64,000 nt of DNA from Paracyclopina nana (lineage: Eukaryota; Arthropoda; Copepoda; Cyclopoida; Cyclopettidae): NCBI GenBank assembly GCA_019096065.1, contig JAGUCH010000002.1, forward strand, positions 15,884,501-15,948,500. Direction: 5' to 3'. A program made the translations under genes and the position numbers. Shown here one piece after another: positions 11,668 through 23,452 of the stretch. How positions within the stretch are numbered: the first letter of the stretch is position 1; each line of letters opens with the position of its first letter. The notes under the pieces are model-generated. The model had not been told where the DNA came from, made no database searches, and worked only from the letters and a program-made list of their open reading frames with translations.

Positions 11668-14600
11668 ATGGATTTTCTGGCTGAAAACAATTATTGTGGA
11701 CAAACTCTGCTCAAATTGGTGTCAAGGGCAAATTCTGCTGTGGCTGAACTGTTCAAACTCAAGGATGTCATTCCTTCAATCTACAGGTACTAATACTCAA
11801 AAATTGATTTGCTATTTAATAATTACTAAGCTAACTTTTTTCTGGCTTTGCTGCTTTTCAGAGAACCGACTCTCCAAGAAAAGCAAAAATTTGGCGAGCT
11901 CATCAGTTGGGACCTTTCCTACTTTTCTGGACAAAATGATGATTCAGTAAGTCCTGTCAACCAATAATCTTTATAAATTGGCCTCTTAAGCTGGATTTCA
12001 GTTTGAGAAAAAAGTTGAAGCCAATGATGCTCTCAAGGCTCTTGATGAGGAGTTAAAAGCAACTCATGTGGACCTATTGACTCGGTTTTACAAGCTATTT
12101 GAAAGCGTGCATCGCTATGGCGTTGATTTGGCATTGTTCTTGCATGACTTGGATGATGGCAGGTTCATCCAAAGCTCCATGGAATCAGTTTTCTTGGACC
12201 CGGACGGAGAGCAGCTTTTGGTAATACATGCAACACTTTCACCAGCCTTGCTAATTTAATAGTGCTCAACTTAGTGCGAATCTTTGTTCCTCTGTGGTGT
12301 CTTGCTTTTGTCTTTGGACTCTCACATTGAAGGGCCAGTGAGGGAAAAGCTGCTGGTTGCCTATTTCAGATACTCTGGTGAAAAATGCTTTTTTTAACTT
12401 TCTGAATTTTTCACATTGCCTCTTGCTATGTGTCATCCATACACAGGAAACCAAAATGTGTCAGAGTCCAAATTTGAGGATATTGTTCACTTGCTCAGAT
12501 CTACGGAATACCAGGGGAGTTCCGCCAAGAGAGTGGCGAAGTATCCAGAGTCTCTGTTCAAGTAGCCCACAAAGTCATTTCTTATTTCACATTTATAGCT
12601 CTATCTATTTTTAGGAGGTTATCAATTCCGGAGCATTTTATTCGAATGGTGGTTGGCAGATTGAGGTCTGATGACATCTACAACCAGGTATTAATCCATG
12701 CATATTTTAATTTACATAGTGTTCAGGCTGTATAGAAAAAAAACCTCCCAAAACCTTAGCTAGCCTCGCTGAATTTGACTAACTAAGTTGGTTTTTTGCT
12801 ATTTCAGGTTCGTTGCTATCCCAATCCGGAGCATCGTTGTACAGCATATTCCGAGCAAGTAATTAAATAATATTTCTCTAAGTTGTGTTTTCTTTTCTCT
12901 TTACGAAAATGTATTTTTAGGCTTCCATGCTGTTCATTTGTCTTTTTTTCATGCCAAGTGTCTTGGAAGGTGAATCTGCCACAATGCGCGAAATAGTGGA
13001 CAAGTTTTTCCCCGACAATTGGGTAAGCTGCTGAGTAACAGCTCATTTGGCCCATCTTTTTCTCTGGCTGAGACCCATACTCAGCATTTTTTTACCTTTG
13101 GCTGAGATTACTGAGTCTGGTCTCAGAAGAGAGTAAATACTCATTTTTTACTCTCCTTTAGACTAGAGTCAATACATGCAACATGGGCAGCATTTTGTAG
13201 TTGCTAGATAGTAGATCCTCCCAAATTGGCTACTTAGAACTGACTCAAATTCTCAACAGGGCTCATCAAAAGTCAAGAGTGCTGAGTTTGGCCGGGCATA
13301 CTGGTAAAAGGCACTTTTTGGGAAAGGCACCTACATAAATTGGCACCACTATAAAAGGCACCATACAGTATAAGCACTTTAATAAAAGGCACTTTATAAT
13401 ATTGACACCCCTTGTATAGAAGAACATGTAAACAAGTCCCATATCTATCATACCGGCAAATTATGTAACATTTTGGAGGGTCGATCGCTGCCTGCATCAG
13501 ACCTCCAATTTCTAATCAATCACTTTTTCTCATTATTTTTTTTCACAAGGAGGGATTTTGTCAAGCTTAACTTGTACTTAGGGGAAGAAAGTTCATATTT
13601 TATCGTAATTTAACCATTTTTTGCATGCATGCAAATCTAGAAATTTTGTGAGCACCTCAGCAAGCTATTTGCCCGCTAAAATACCGTGTTGCCACCTTGC
13701 TGACTTTTGAATCCTTTAAAAAGCTCATATGTCTTGCTTGCTATTAGTTGTTACAGTGCCTTTTATGACTGGTGCCTTTTATTGTAGTGCCATTGTACAA
13801 TAGTGCCAATTTATGTAGGTGCCTTTCCCAAAAAGTGCCTTTTACCAGCAGAGCACGTACTTCTGTGTACGTTTCAGAGGTGCCAAAAAACATATTTTGT
13901 AGACACACTCAAAGTCCTGGGATTGACTCAGCTGCCTCGCCACATTCTCAGCAGGGCTCAGCTTAAGGGCTAAGAATGCTGAGTTTGGTCTCAGAAGAGA
14001 GTAAATAACTCATTTTTGATTCTCAATTTTCTCTATACATGCTACATGAGCAGTATTTTAATTGTATTTGCTCGATACTCCTAAAATTGGCTGCTTAGAA
14101 TTGACTCAAATTCTCAGCAGTGCTCAGCAAAGTCAAATGTGCTGAGTTTGGCCTGAGCTGAAAAAAGTTTTCAAAAGAGTTTTTGCCCATCTTAAGCAAA
14201 ACCAAAGACTAAATAATCTCCTTTTCTGCTATTTCCTCATTTATTCTCTTACACTATAAAATCAAATTGGAACAAGAACATGTAGGTTGCCCACTTTTAG
14301 ATGAGTAGTTTTGATTTCAGGTGGTGTCTGTTGGAATGGGCATGATCTACAACCTTGTGGATTGGTGGGATCCTTACAAAGCTGCCAAGGCTGCACTTGG
14401 CAACACCATCCAGACAAACAATGTGAAGACTGTGACTGTCAAGTATGTGGGCCAACTTCTGGTAAGGCACACAACTCAAAATTCTGTGCAGCCTTGAGAA
14501 CGCGCGCTCAATTGCAGAAATTGCTGCCCGAAACTCAAAAGTTATTGCAAGAGGGAGCAATGACTGAGGAGAATGTCCTGGACAATGGAGTCAAGTTTCT

Positions 14601-17600
14601 GACTTTGGCCCGAGAATGTAATGTGACACTTCGATGGCTGATGCTCCACACCGCTGAGCTCACTCCAGCCTCGACAGAGAGCCATAAACGATGCAAGCAA
14701 TTGCGTGAAATGGTGATGAATGAGACGAAATCAAGGCATGGCCACATTTTCCACCTGCTTTTGAACACCTCCCAATTTGAGTACAAACTGGGGGCAATGT
14801 ACAAAAAAATGCTCCAGAGGAGGAAGCAAACTTGGCACGGGTACTTGTGTGCAAAGTGTCAGGCTTGATTTCAGTATGATTACCTATTATGTGGCCAATT
14901 TCAGGTGTAGAGAGAAGGCACGAGAAAAGATGATGGAGTTGGTCAAAATGATAGGAAATGATGCGAAGCAAACAGCCAAGGCGAGGAAGTTGCAGGAATG
15001 GCTGATTGCCAGAGAGGCTCAAATGGCACAGCTCACTTTGGATGGTATGGCCATAAGATTTGGTGTTTTTTTTCACAATTGAAAAATGACTGAAAATGTT
15101 TTTCATCTAGATCCCATTTACAGTGGGAATTTGGCCAGGCAATTGCTTGATGCTCTTCATGAAGCTCTTGAGTTTGAGCAATTTGAGGCCAATTGGGCCA
15201 TCAAACAGGCAAGTTGCTTATCTGCCTGTATAGGTGAATTGATGACATCTACAAATGCTCTAGATAGTCGAGGCGACCAAGGAAGTCCTACGGCATATGG
15301 TGCGAACAGCTAGGATCCGGGATGATGATTTAGTCATTCTCCAGATTGTCGGAGACTTCAGCTATGCTTGGGAAATCATTGACACGTTTACCCTCGACAT
15401 GCAGGAAGGCGTGAAGCGCGATCCAGCTTTGGTTGGAAAATTGCAAGCCACATTTCTCAAGGTGCCATGAAAAGTGATTGCATGGATGATGATGGTTTTA
15501 CATTATTTTCAGCTGGCATCAGCAGTGGAGAGGCCCGTTTTGAGGATCAGCCAAGCAAAATCGCGTGACTTGGTCTCTGTATCTCAGGTACTTTTAGTTA
15601 TCACTCACGAGATTCTTGCCCATTTTCCATTGTCCTTGGTTAGCACTACTCCTCCGAGTTGGTTTCCTATGTGCGAAAGGTGCTGCAAATCATTCCAGTG
15701 ACAATGTTCAAGCTGCTAGATCAAATCATAAAGCTGCAAACCCAATCCATCAAGGTAAGTCCAAATGTGGTTCCATATATGCATGTGAGAATTGCTTTTT
15801 CCATAGGAAATTCCCACGAGGCTTGACAAGGACAAGCTCAAAGATTTTGCTCAGCTCAAGGAGCGCTTCGAGGTTGCCAGGCTGACACACTCCATATCCG
15901 TCTTCACCGAGGGCATTTTGGCTATGAAATCTACCCTCTACGGAGTCATCAAAGTGGATCCCAAGCAGCTGCTGGAAGATGGAATCAGGAAGGAACTGGT
16001 GAGGCTGGTGACCATGACTTTGCACTATGGACTGGTTGAGCCGTCGAAAGGAAGAAAACCTCCCTTGGACTTTGCCACCAAAATGGAGCAATTGAAGAAA
16101 ACGATGGTTGGCCTTCGTACCTCGTTCCTCTACATTCAGGACTATGTGAATATTGCAGGACTGCGAATTTGGCAGGAGGAGTTGTCACGCATTGTCAACT
16201 TCTACGTGGAAATGGAGTCAAACTTGTACGTCAGGCAGAAAGTCATGGCCTTTGATAGCATCTACCAGAGCAAAAATATCACCATACCTTACCTGAAGTG
16301 TGGCGAGGTCAACTATTTGACATTCATGGGGCGATTGGCCAAAGACCTTTTGGCGCTGACCAGCCCACAAACTACCATTTTCGTCCCATCCAGGCAAACT
16401 TGGTATGACATCAAGACCCAAGGTAGTTTTTTTGCTAAAATTAATATAGATTATATGACAGTCCAACAAAATAATTTTTCAGCCGAAGTGGCCAGCTTGA
16501 CTCAGCTGTTTACACTTATGGAATCTGCTGTGGGCACCTTTGGTTTGGTTGGCCTCGATCGACTGTTGGGCCTTCAAGCAGCCACGCTGGTTCAGAAAAT
16601 TGTGGGCACCATGGAGGCCAGTGTGTTCAAAGATAAAGCATGGATTGAGTTGCTTGACAACCTGAGCAACAGCTTGAACCCCATTGAAAATGTGATAGGA
16701 CAGGTATATACTTAATATCCTCTATGATTAATATACAAACTAGGCATTTTTGTCATCATTTTGCTGCAGCCTGTGAAATTCTACCATCAGCAGCACTTAT
16801 CTCGTGCAAATCGAGCGCTGACAACCTTGACTGAGCTTCTGGTGGATTTGGGACAAATGCAACTGCTGAGGCAATCTATTGCCTACCAACTGTCAACTAC
16901 AGCCAACTTTGATTCCAAACTGCTCTTCTCCTCCATAAAAACCTTCAACTTGTGAGCATGTCATTTTTGAGTTTATCAACCACCACCAATTATGCTCCTC
17001 TTTCACAGATTGGTCCTTCATCACTTGGAGCACCAAGTGAGCACCAAGAAGGATTTAATGGGAGAAAGCCCCCTGCTCTATGAGCTTGGCTTTTATCTGA
17101 GTAATTGTGGACTTACTGAGCCCATGCACCAGGTATCTCAAAAGCAATCAGACCTTGCAATTAGCTGTGAACTGAGCTAGTTTTGTGATGAATGCAATAG
17201 ACGAACTCTTTTCATCCTCATGATTTAATGTAGGTCTACATGAGTGCCAAGGCTGGAAGGAAGGTCACCGAATTGCTCTTTTTGTGTGTGATCGGACACT
17301 TGACCAGGAGTTGTTACTCTCCTGCAGTTGACAACTTGGTTGCAAAAAGGCCCCAAGATCACATGGACAGCCAGCCTTTCCTGCTTGGCATCATCACCCT
17401 GACAAAGCAGTACCCTGTGCCAATCAGTCAAGGACTTGTCGAATATTTGGCCCAATATGCTCGCTCCTTTCTGCAGGACCACGCAAAGTAAATCTTACAG
17501 TTTTTTACAAACCATAATCTTAGCTTTTGTTAATTTCCCAAATTGAAGTAAGAGTCCATTACAGTACTAAAAAGCCTAATTTATTTGCACAGTGGGGGCA

Positions 17601-17740
17601 AAGTAGGGGAAATTCCCCAACCTGTGAGCAGCGTTTTGGTGATGCTGGAACGACTGAGGGCCGAAACTGGGTCGGAGTTTGATGGTGTGTTGGCCGAAAA
17701 TGCTCCAAATGTTATGCGTGACTTATGGACCAAGACATGA
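11668..17740 (+). CDS. WASHC5: WASH complex subunit 5 (strumpellin)
   Basis: Strumpellin is a core subunit of the WASH complex, which activates Arp2/3 on endosomes for cargo sorting. I can place 21 exons: 11668-11786, 11862-11946, 12002-12220, 12275-12377, 12447-12561, 12615-12687, 12808-12858, 12921-13022, 14321-14461, 14518-14840, 14905-15044, 15111-15208, 15264-15461, 15513-15587, 15644-15754, 15807-16422, 16483-16703, 16770-16951, 17009-17132, 17234-17487, 17593-17740. They join to 1165 residues (human protein 1159) without a stop. Family landmarks are MDFLAEN.CGQ at the start, [58 protein letters not shown] and FIQDYVNI-like sequence. The intron after exon 12 (15209-15263) starts with GC (CAG/GCAAGT). 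The 1.3-kb intron 13023-14320 holds repeats; the others are short. Confidence 0.96.
13110..14165 (+). repeat. Two direct copies of a ~200-240 bp repeat flanking a MITE in a WASHC5 intron
   Basis: Copy one (about 13110-13300) and copy two (about 13925-14165) share TGGTCTCAGAAGAGAGTAAA, ACATGC-ACATG-GCAG, AATTGGCT-CTTAGAA-TGACT, AATTCTCA-CAG-GCTCA and GTGCTGAGTTTGGCC in the same order and orientation. A third partial unit (CTCAGCAGGGCTCAGC...GCTGAGTTTGG) lies at 13945-13990. The MITE at 13301-13848 sits between them. Confidence 0.65.
13301..13848. mobile_element. MITE with perfect 46-bp terminal inverted repeats
   Basis: Positions 13301-13346 and 13803-13848 are exact reverse complements, beginning CTGGTAAAAGGCACTTTTTG. 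The motif AAAGGCAC recurs several times inside both arms, so the ends consist of short subrepeats. There is no ORF. I find no clear target duplication in the immediate flanks (GGGCATA / CAGAGCA). Non-autonomous DNA transposon, family unknown. Confidence 0.75.
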
Positions 17741-18417
17741 TAGAAGAGTAAAACAATCGTAGCATTTGCGCTGTATTTTCAATTAATTAAACGTGCATTT
17801 CCAACTTAATTTTTCATGAGTTTATTTCAAGCCCAGGAAGGATTTTAATGGATTTTTCAGCAGATAAGAAACTTATGTAATAACATAGTAAGCTAATACC
17901 AAAAAGTGAGCTTCATGAAAACTATGCAACTTTGAAAAATTCTTCATTTTGGTAGTATTTCCTCTATGAATAATAAAGTGAACGTTTCAGGTTCTAAACC
18001 GTTCATAAAAAGATTAGATTAAAAGATTTAATTTTTCGCTCCAATACTGGCTAAATAGCATTTATAGGGTGTTCATCTATGCCTCGTTTCCTTTTAAAAA
18101 TCTTACGACAGCCTTAAACGAAATGCTTAAGTTTTCGTGCTTCTAATTAATCAAAAAACACTTCTAGCTCTTATGACCAAAAGATTGAAGCTATGAAAAG
18201 TGAGTAAAAATGATCAGTTCTGAAATAGGAGGCTTAAGTAAAACGCAATTTAACGGAAGGAAAAAATTTCCTTAGTAGGTGAACACAGCATTAACAGTTT
18301 CGATATAAATCTGGAGCTTCCTTTTCTTCATACATCGATTCAGATTCAATTTTTTGCTTCTGGGCCCTAATCCCTTATCCAACTTTGCCTTTATTCCTGA
18401 GGCCTCTGGAGAGTGTT
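17741..18417. other. Intergenic, downstream of WASHC5
   Basis: About 680 bp AT-rich sequence with the WASHC5 3' UTR at its start. No gene seen. A weak inverted pair (GGGTGTTCATCTATGCC near 18067 and AGTAGGTGAACACAGC near 18275) may mark another decayed MITE. Confidence 0.35.
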
Positions 18418-18814
18418 TATACCGTCTGACCGTTCAAAATTGGACGGTGCGGGAATCAAAAGTATGTGTTATGAATTCATGAATTTTGAGGCTTAATGGG
18501 TATCGTTGGAAAGCTTGAACCTTTGGACATCTTTTTTGTTTTCTGACAAAATGAAAAATATTATTGAGAATTTCGCGTGACAGCAAAAAATAAATGATGC
18601 ATCAGTTTTTTCGTGACAATTTTCTGGTTTGCCTTGGGAAAATTGAATTTTCCGTGTTTATTCCTCTATCAATTGATATTTTCTACTTTTACAAAAAAGA
18701 TGGAAAAAGGCTCAATCTTTCCTACGATATCATTTAAAAGTCCTGTATTTATTGAATATGTGACAAAAAGTTTAGATTCCCGTACCGTCCAATTTTGAAC
18801 GGTCAGACTGTATA
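18418..18814. mobile_element. 397-bp MITE with 40-bp terminal inverted repeats
   Basis: The arms 18418-18457 and 18775-18814 are inverted copies with about two mismatches; the core is GTCTGACCGTTCAAAATTGG. The interior is AT-rich with no ORF of note. No clear target duplication is visible. Confidence 0.7.
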
Positions 18815-18914
18815 TCAGGAGAAAAAAGGTGGGAAAATTCCTCTGCAGGACTTTTGTCAAAAATAGGCAGGATCGGTGTAGCTGGCTTAAAAAGATCTTT
18901 TGGCTAAAATCTAC

Positions 18915-19465
18915 CCTATTTTCAGTGTTATGAACGGATTTTTAGGCTTCCGACCACCTTTTTGGCAAATAAACGACCACTTTTGCAACCACAATTTTTC
19001 AGACCATTTCAAAAGCGACCACTTTACCGACCACCGACACAAAAACGGCCGAAACTTACACAATTTACGCATAAAATGTCCTTTTTCCATATACAAAGCC
19101 TTTTTAGCAATGTCTGTTGTAAAAATATGTTACTTAGGAAATTTTTTTATAAGAAAACAGAACTTTGATCTCGCTTCTTTGAGCAAAAAGTAGCCTAAAA
19201 AATGAGAAGCTGTTTCTCATCAAAATGAGCTTTAATTTCATATTTATATTGAGATTAAGCTAAGTTTCTGCGTGTAAGATTGCTTCCCAAAGGAAAAATT
19301 GGCAAGTTTGAATTGGAATTTTGATACTTTTTTGACTAAAAGTGCCTATTTTTAGCTTGTTTTGGTTCAAAAACGACCACTTTTCCGACCACCAATTTTT
19401 TCCGACCAAAGTAGGTCAAAAACGACCACTTTGGTCGTTTCCGACCACCGTTGATAACTCTGCCT
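18915..19465 (+). repeat. Dispersed CGACCACTTT-rich repeat, copy 1
   Basis: The segment is dotted with CGACCAC and GGTCGTTT motifs and recurs inverted at about 50310-50845. Both copies start near GTTATGAACGG...TTTTTAGGCTTCCGACCACC and end near GGTCGTTTCCGACCACCGTTGATAAC. GTTATSAACGG is therefore found near both ends in inverse orientation, as in a TIR element of about 550 bp. Confidence 0.6.
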
Positions 19466-19652
19466 ATTTTCCCGCCAAAACCAAACGTCATTTCCGCCGG
19501 AACTTGGATATTACTTTTCGCTTCTCAGATCTCGGCTATCAAACAAATTGCGACTTGCTGTAGAACATGAAATATTTACTGAAAAAGGATTTTTATTTTT
19601 TTCCGTCAAATCGCAGAGGGTTAAGAGAGGATACAAATTACCATCAACAATC

Positions 19653-20484
19653 ATGGAAATGGCCACGACTCCTTCTTTCAAGTCCATTTTCGGGACGCAA
19701 ACGGCGCAGACTCCAAAGCAGAGCTTTGAATTTATCTGCAAGCTCACTTCTATTGGCATTTCCTCAATTGTCTATTTGCGGAGCCATTTGCCGGAGGAAT
19801 GCTTCACTTTGAAGAAAATCGACGGCGTGAGGGTGACGCAGTTGGTGCCCGACTCAGGCGAGTGCGTTAGCAACATTTGTCGGAATGCAAGAATCGCCAT
19901 GAAAGCGCTCAAATGCGGGTATTTGAGTAAGCTGGAAATCCTCATTTTTCCCCACGCTCATGCCGAAGAAGCCATCGAGTCCTACATATTTGAATATGAC
20001 TACACGCCCTCAGAGTTCTCAACTGGTGATGCTAAAGAAAGTGGCGAGGATTTGAGGCGAGCCGCCAATTCGCTCATTAGGAAATTGGGCCAGCATTGGC
20101 AGTTGCTCAATGTTTTGCCAGAAAGCGCCCACTTGGGTATGATAATGTACTACACTGATGACGCTCCAGAGGACTTTTGCCCGCCAGGATTCGTGTCGAT
20201 GCCGCTGAATTTCCGGCCCAATTTTATCAATGGTCAGGTACCTGCCCTCATTAATACGGGCAGCGTTTCCACGCGTTTCCATCGCATTCAAACTGCATTT
20301 CAGTAAGCATAATTTTATCTGCTTTTACTATTGTTTCATATTAATGGATTGTCTTTCAAGGTCTCAACTGTACGAAGGCAAAGATAGTCAAAGCCAGAAG
20401 AGCCCAAGTTTCGGAAGTAAAAATAGCCAAGTTCCAATTGTGGCTTCGTTGAATGTAGGCCTGGACATGTGCAATTTAAAGTAA
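19653..20484 (+). CDS. HORMA-domain meiotic chromosome-axis protein (HORMAD1/2-like)
   Basis: Exons 19653-20302 and 20361-20484 (58-bp intron) encode 257 residues. The HORMA fold covers about 15-220: KQSFEFICKLTSIGISSIVY, YLRSHLPEECF, the central IFPHAHAEEAIESYIFEYDY, SLIRKLGQ, and the region MIMYYTDDAPEDFCPPGF, which matches the HORMAD pattern of an acidic loop and PPGF. HORMAD proteins coat meiotic axes and direct break formation and homolog synapsis. The C-terminal tail is only about 40 residues, Ser/Gln/Lys-rich, far shorter than vertebrate HORMAD1 (about 394 total). MAD2 and REV7 are excluded by the PPGF motif and by length. The start at 19653 gives the N-terminus closest to family size; an in-frame upstream ATG at 19548 is possible but the added segment looks like 5' UTR. 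Confidence 0.85.
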
Positions 20485-20656
20485 CAATTAGGTATTCCAA
20501 CTTGGATGAGTTGCGTAAAAATTGTGCCTGAGTATGAAAAATCCAACTTTGAAGCGCATAATGCGACAATGTATAACCAAATTACTTGACAGCATTGCGA
20601 CGTGATAGAAGCCATAATATGAAGTTAAGAAGATGTATATTGGCTCTCATTAAGTC

Positions 20657-20985
20657 CATTGTAAGCAATGTGACCATTGTGCACAGCGTGATCATTGTGC
20701 ACAACGCGACCAATATGAACAATGTGACCATTGTGAGCAATGTGATCATTGTGCAAAACGAGACCAATATGAAAAATGTGACAATTGTGCACAAATCGAT
20801 CATTGTGTAAAACACGACCAATGTGCACAACGCGATCATGGTGCGCAATGCGATCATGGTGCGCAATGCGATCATGGTGCGCAATGCGATCATTGTACAC
20901 AACGGGATCATTGTGCATAACGCAACCTCTGTGAACAATGTGATCATTTTGCACAACGCTATCATTGTGCGGCCATTTTGTGACC
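20657..20985. repeat. 18-bp minisatellite
   Basis: About 18 tandem units of an 18-mer of the form GNGATCATTGTGCANAAN, with three almost identical neighbours (GCGATCATGGTGCGCAAT) at about 20828-20888. The period is a multiple of three, so all frames stay open and give spurious repetitive ORFs. The core resembles the 9-bp array at 46010-46262. Confidence 0.8.
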
Positions 20986-21059
20986 TCTTTATTCCTAGCT
21001 CTGCTTGAATTAATGGATTATGTACTGAGACTGGAGCTGATTTTGAAATTTATCATGCT

Positions 21060-21539
21060 AGATGGCGCCACTGTAAGGTAGTACAGCTGTTTACGTATGA
21101 CGCTTTGACGGAAAAGTGTGAAAAAATATTTTAAGGTTACGCACTCAAAAGCTGCTAAAAGTTGCCAGTATTTTCATAAAACAGCCCGAATCACTCATTA
21201 CGTAATGAAAAAAGTTTTTATCTGGTAGCGCCATAAAAGCCAACATTATTTAACTCTGCTCTGATTGGGCTAAAAAAGGCGGAAAATTTCAAAATACATT
21301 GCAAATGAAGAACTTTAGCATTTTCCTGCTTTTTTCTGCTGATCGGCCTGGTTTTTTTTAACTTGGTAGCATGAAATATAATAGGGAACAAATATTATTA
21401 ACCAAATTTTCCAGAAATCATATGGAAAGGCTAATTTTTTGGCAAATTTCGAATTGCTATTTAGCTGCCTCTGTAGTGAACATACTACACGGCTTTTCAC
21501 GCTAGGGTGCGCTGACTGTACTACGTAACAGACGCCATC
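21060..21539. mobile_element. MITE with imperfect GATGGCGYC ends
   Basis: The left end, GATGGCGCCACTGTAAGGTA, is an imperfect reverse complement of the right end near 21505-21539. The first 80 bp of the left end recur in direct orientation at 52150-52235 (AGATGGCGCCACTATAAGGT). The motif GCGCCATCTAGC also occurs at 43780 and 44090. No transposase ORF. Confidence 0.55.
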
Positions 21540-21784
21540 GTTCCTTTATTATCTAAGAGGTAGAACCTGCAGAGCTCCTTAGTGAATGTAGTAAATAGGA
21601 AGCTGGGTTAAGCCCAGGGCTTTCTCAATTTGAGTGATTTGGAACACATTGGTGGGAGGACAAGTGCTAGGCCACTTCCTCCTGATGGTTGTGCTGATTG
21701 GGAGGATTGGTACACTGTCTACCCCAAAACATTGTGTATATGCCATTAGGCTTAGTCCCAACCAGAGTGTTTTTACAGAGGATT

Positions 21785-22025
21785 TGTTGGAACCCCGTTT
21801 CCATTTACCTTGTATTCTCATCAGTATATTCTCTTGTTCATTACTGAGTTTAGCACACGTGTCAGCTTTACTTGCTCAATAAAGCGACAGAACCGAATCC
21901 GATACCAAACGAACGAGTTGTGCTTTTTATATATCTTTTATTTCATTTCTTTGTATGAAGCTACAAAGGCGGTAGAACTTTGAAGCTTCCATCGCAGAGG
22001 CCGCGGTAGTCGTCCTCTCGAAACA
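21785..22025 (+). repeat. 5' LTR (241 bp)
   Basis: Starts TGTTGGAACCCCG and ends TCGAAACA. A TATA-like TTTTTATATATCTTTTATTT lies near 21920-21945. The last 46 bp are identical to those of the other two LTR end copies. Confidence 0.85.
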
Positions 22026-22027
22026 TC

Positions 22028-22045
22028 TGGTGCAAGCGACCCGGG
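22028..22045 (+). promoter_or_regulatory. Candidate tRNA primer-binding site
   Basis: TGGTGCAAGCGACCCGGG begins two bases (TC) after the 5' LTR end, and TGG pairs with the CCA end of a tRNA. I could not match the rest to a named tRNA. Confidence 0.5.
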
Positions 22046-22731
22046 ATTGCAGGCAGCCTCGCGGCTGCCCAGGTAACCGCCGGTACCTTTAGATATATGT
22101 AATGCCCAGGAACTCGGGCACAACACCTGCAAAAAACACTGGTTCTCTCTAGAAAAAATGGGGGGAGCCATTTTGAAGTCGTCTTGCTTCAAATTCATGT
22201 TGGCCTCGCGGCCAACAATTCCCTGTCATGTCTTATTTTGCGTTCTGATTTTGGCTTCATGGATTCCAAGGATTGGAAGAAGGTCAAGACCTCCACCTGT
22301 ACCACCTTGGACAAAGCATGCTTAAGTTTGCTAGCATCAAATGTTTGGCAGCTTTGCAGCTGCCAAAAACTTAGCAAGCTACCATGACCACCTCAAAAAA
22401 CTGAACAAATCGACCAATGACGCTATGGGATCACCCTTCTTAGCTGATGTTCAAGATTGGACCTGGAGAGGGGAGACTGACAAAAGAAGACAACAGCCGC
22501 GGGGCTGCTGCTTGCTTTGCTTTTGGCATTTTTGAGTAATATATGACTAAATGCTGTATAAGTCAGGCCTCAGCAGTCACCTGCAATATGCTCAGACGAT
22601 TATAGAAAATTGCTACAAATAACTCAAACGAAAGTGATGTTCTGGAAGTGGTGGACAAGGATGCTTTATTGGACTTAGATTCACATGGCCATTCATCTGA
22701 CTCTCGCTCTTCAGCTTCCCACAATATTGAT

Positions 22732-23407
22732 GCCCAGGACAAGGGATCTCCGTCTTGCAGCCAAAGCCGATCGGGGGCACGGGCTGTGGGAAATCTCATC
22801 AAGTCCCCAATGGTGCTGTCGCAAGCCCAGCACATTCAATGTGTGCTTTTGAAGAGCTTGAGATGGTGGAGATGGGCCGACACCTGGCCGCCAACCGCGA
22901 GGTTGGCGCTGCAGGAGTTTCTGTCCAGCCTTCTTTGCCATTTTTCTTTATGTTGCAATGAAGAGAAAACAGTGGTACAACCGGAAATAATGTCTGCCCC
23001 ATCCTCCATTGAGGCTGGTGATTCTTGAATCACTGTCCCAAATGATGCCACTGCTGGTCACTGCCCAATGCCCAGGACGAGTTGAGGATCTCCGTCTTGC
23101 AGCCAAAGCCGATCGGGGGCATGGGCTGTGGGAGTTCTCCTCATCAAGTTCCCAATGATGCTGTCGCCAGCACAGCACCTTCAATGGATCTTGAGGTTAT
23201 GGAGATGGGCTGACGTCTAGCTGCCAACCGCGAGGTTGACACTGCAGCAATTTCTGCCAGGGTTTTGGGCCTGCCCCCTTCTTTGCCATCTTTCTTTATG
23301 TTGCAATGAAGAAACGGGAGAAGTGGTATAACCAAAATGTCTGACTCATCCTCCAGTTAGGCTGGTGATCTTGGAATCACTGTCCCAAATGTTGCTGCTG
23401 ATCAACA
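22732..23407 (+). repeat. Tandem duplication of ~338 bp inside the retrotransposon
   Basis: Unit one (from 22732) and unit two (from 23070) both contain GGATCTCCGTCTTGCAGCCA, AGCCGATCGGGGGCA, GCTGTCGC-AGC-CAGCAC, GCCAACCGCGAGGTTG and TTTCTTTATGTTGCAATGAA in the same order. They differ by scattered changes, so the duplication is old. Confidence 0.75.
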
Positions 23408-23452
23408 CCCCTTGGCCTCAATGCCAGCATCACTGCTGACATCCCTACCCAC

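Noticed and set aside
14311-14868. 185-codon ORF in WASHC5
   Set aside because: A different frame that runs through an intron; the spliced exons 14321-14461 and 14518-14840 match strumpellin.
20657-20985. CRISPR-like array
   Set aside because: Units are contiguous 18-mers with no unique spacers, in a eukaryotic context.
20582-21008. ORFs over the 18-bp minisatellite
   Set aside because: Period of 18 keeps every frame open; peptides are pure repeats.
22184-23030. A gag-like coding region in the LTR element
   Set aside because: Frames are broken, no zinc knuckle (CX2CX4HX4C) or protease motif is visible; too weak to call.
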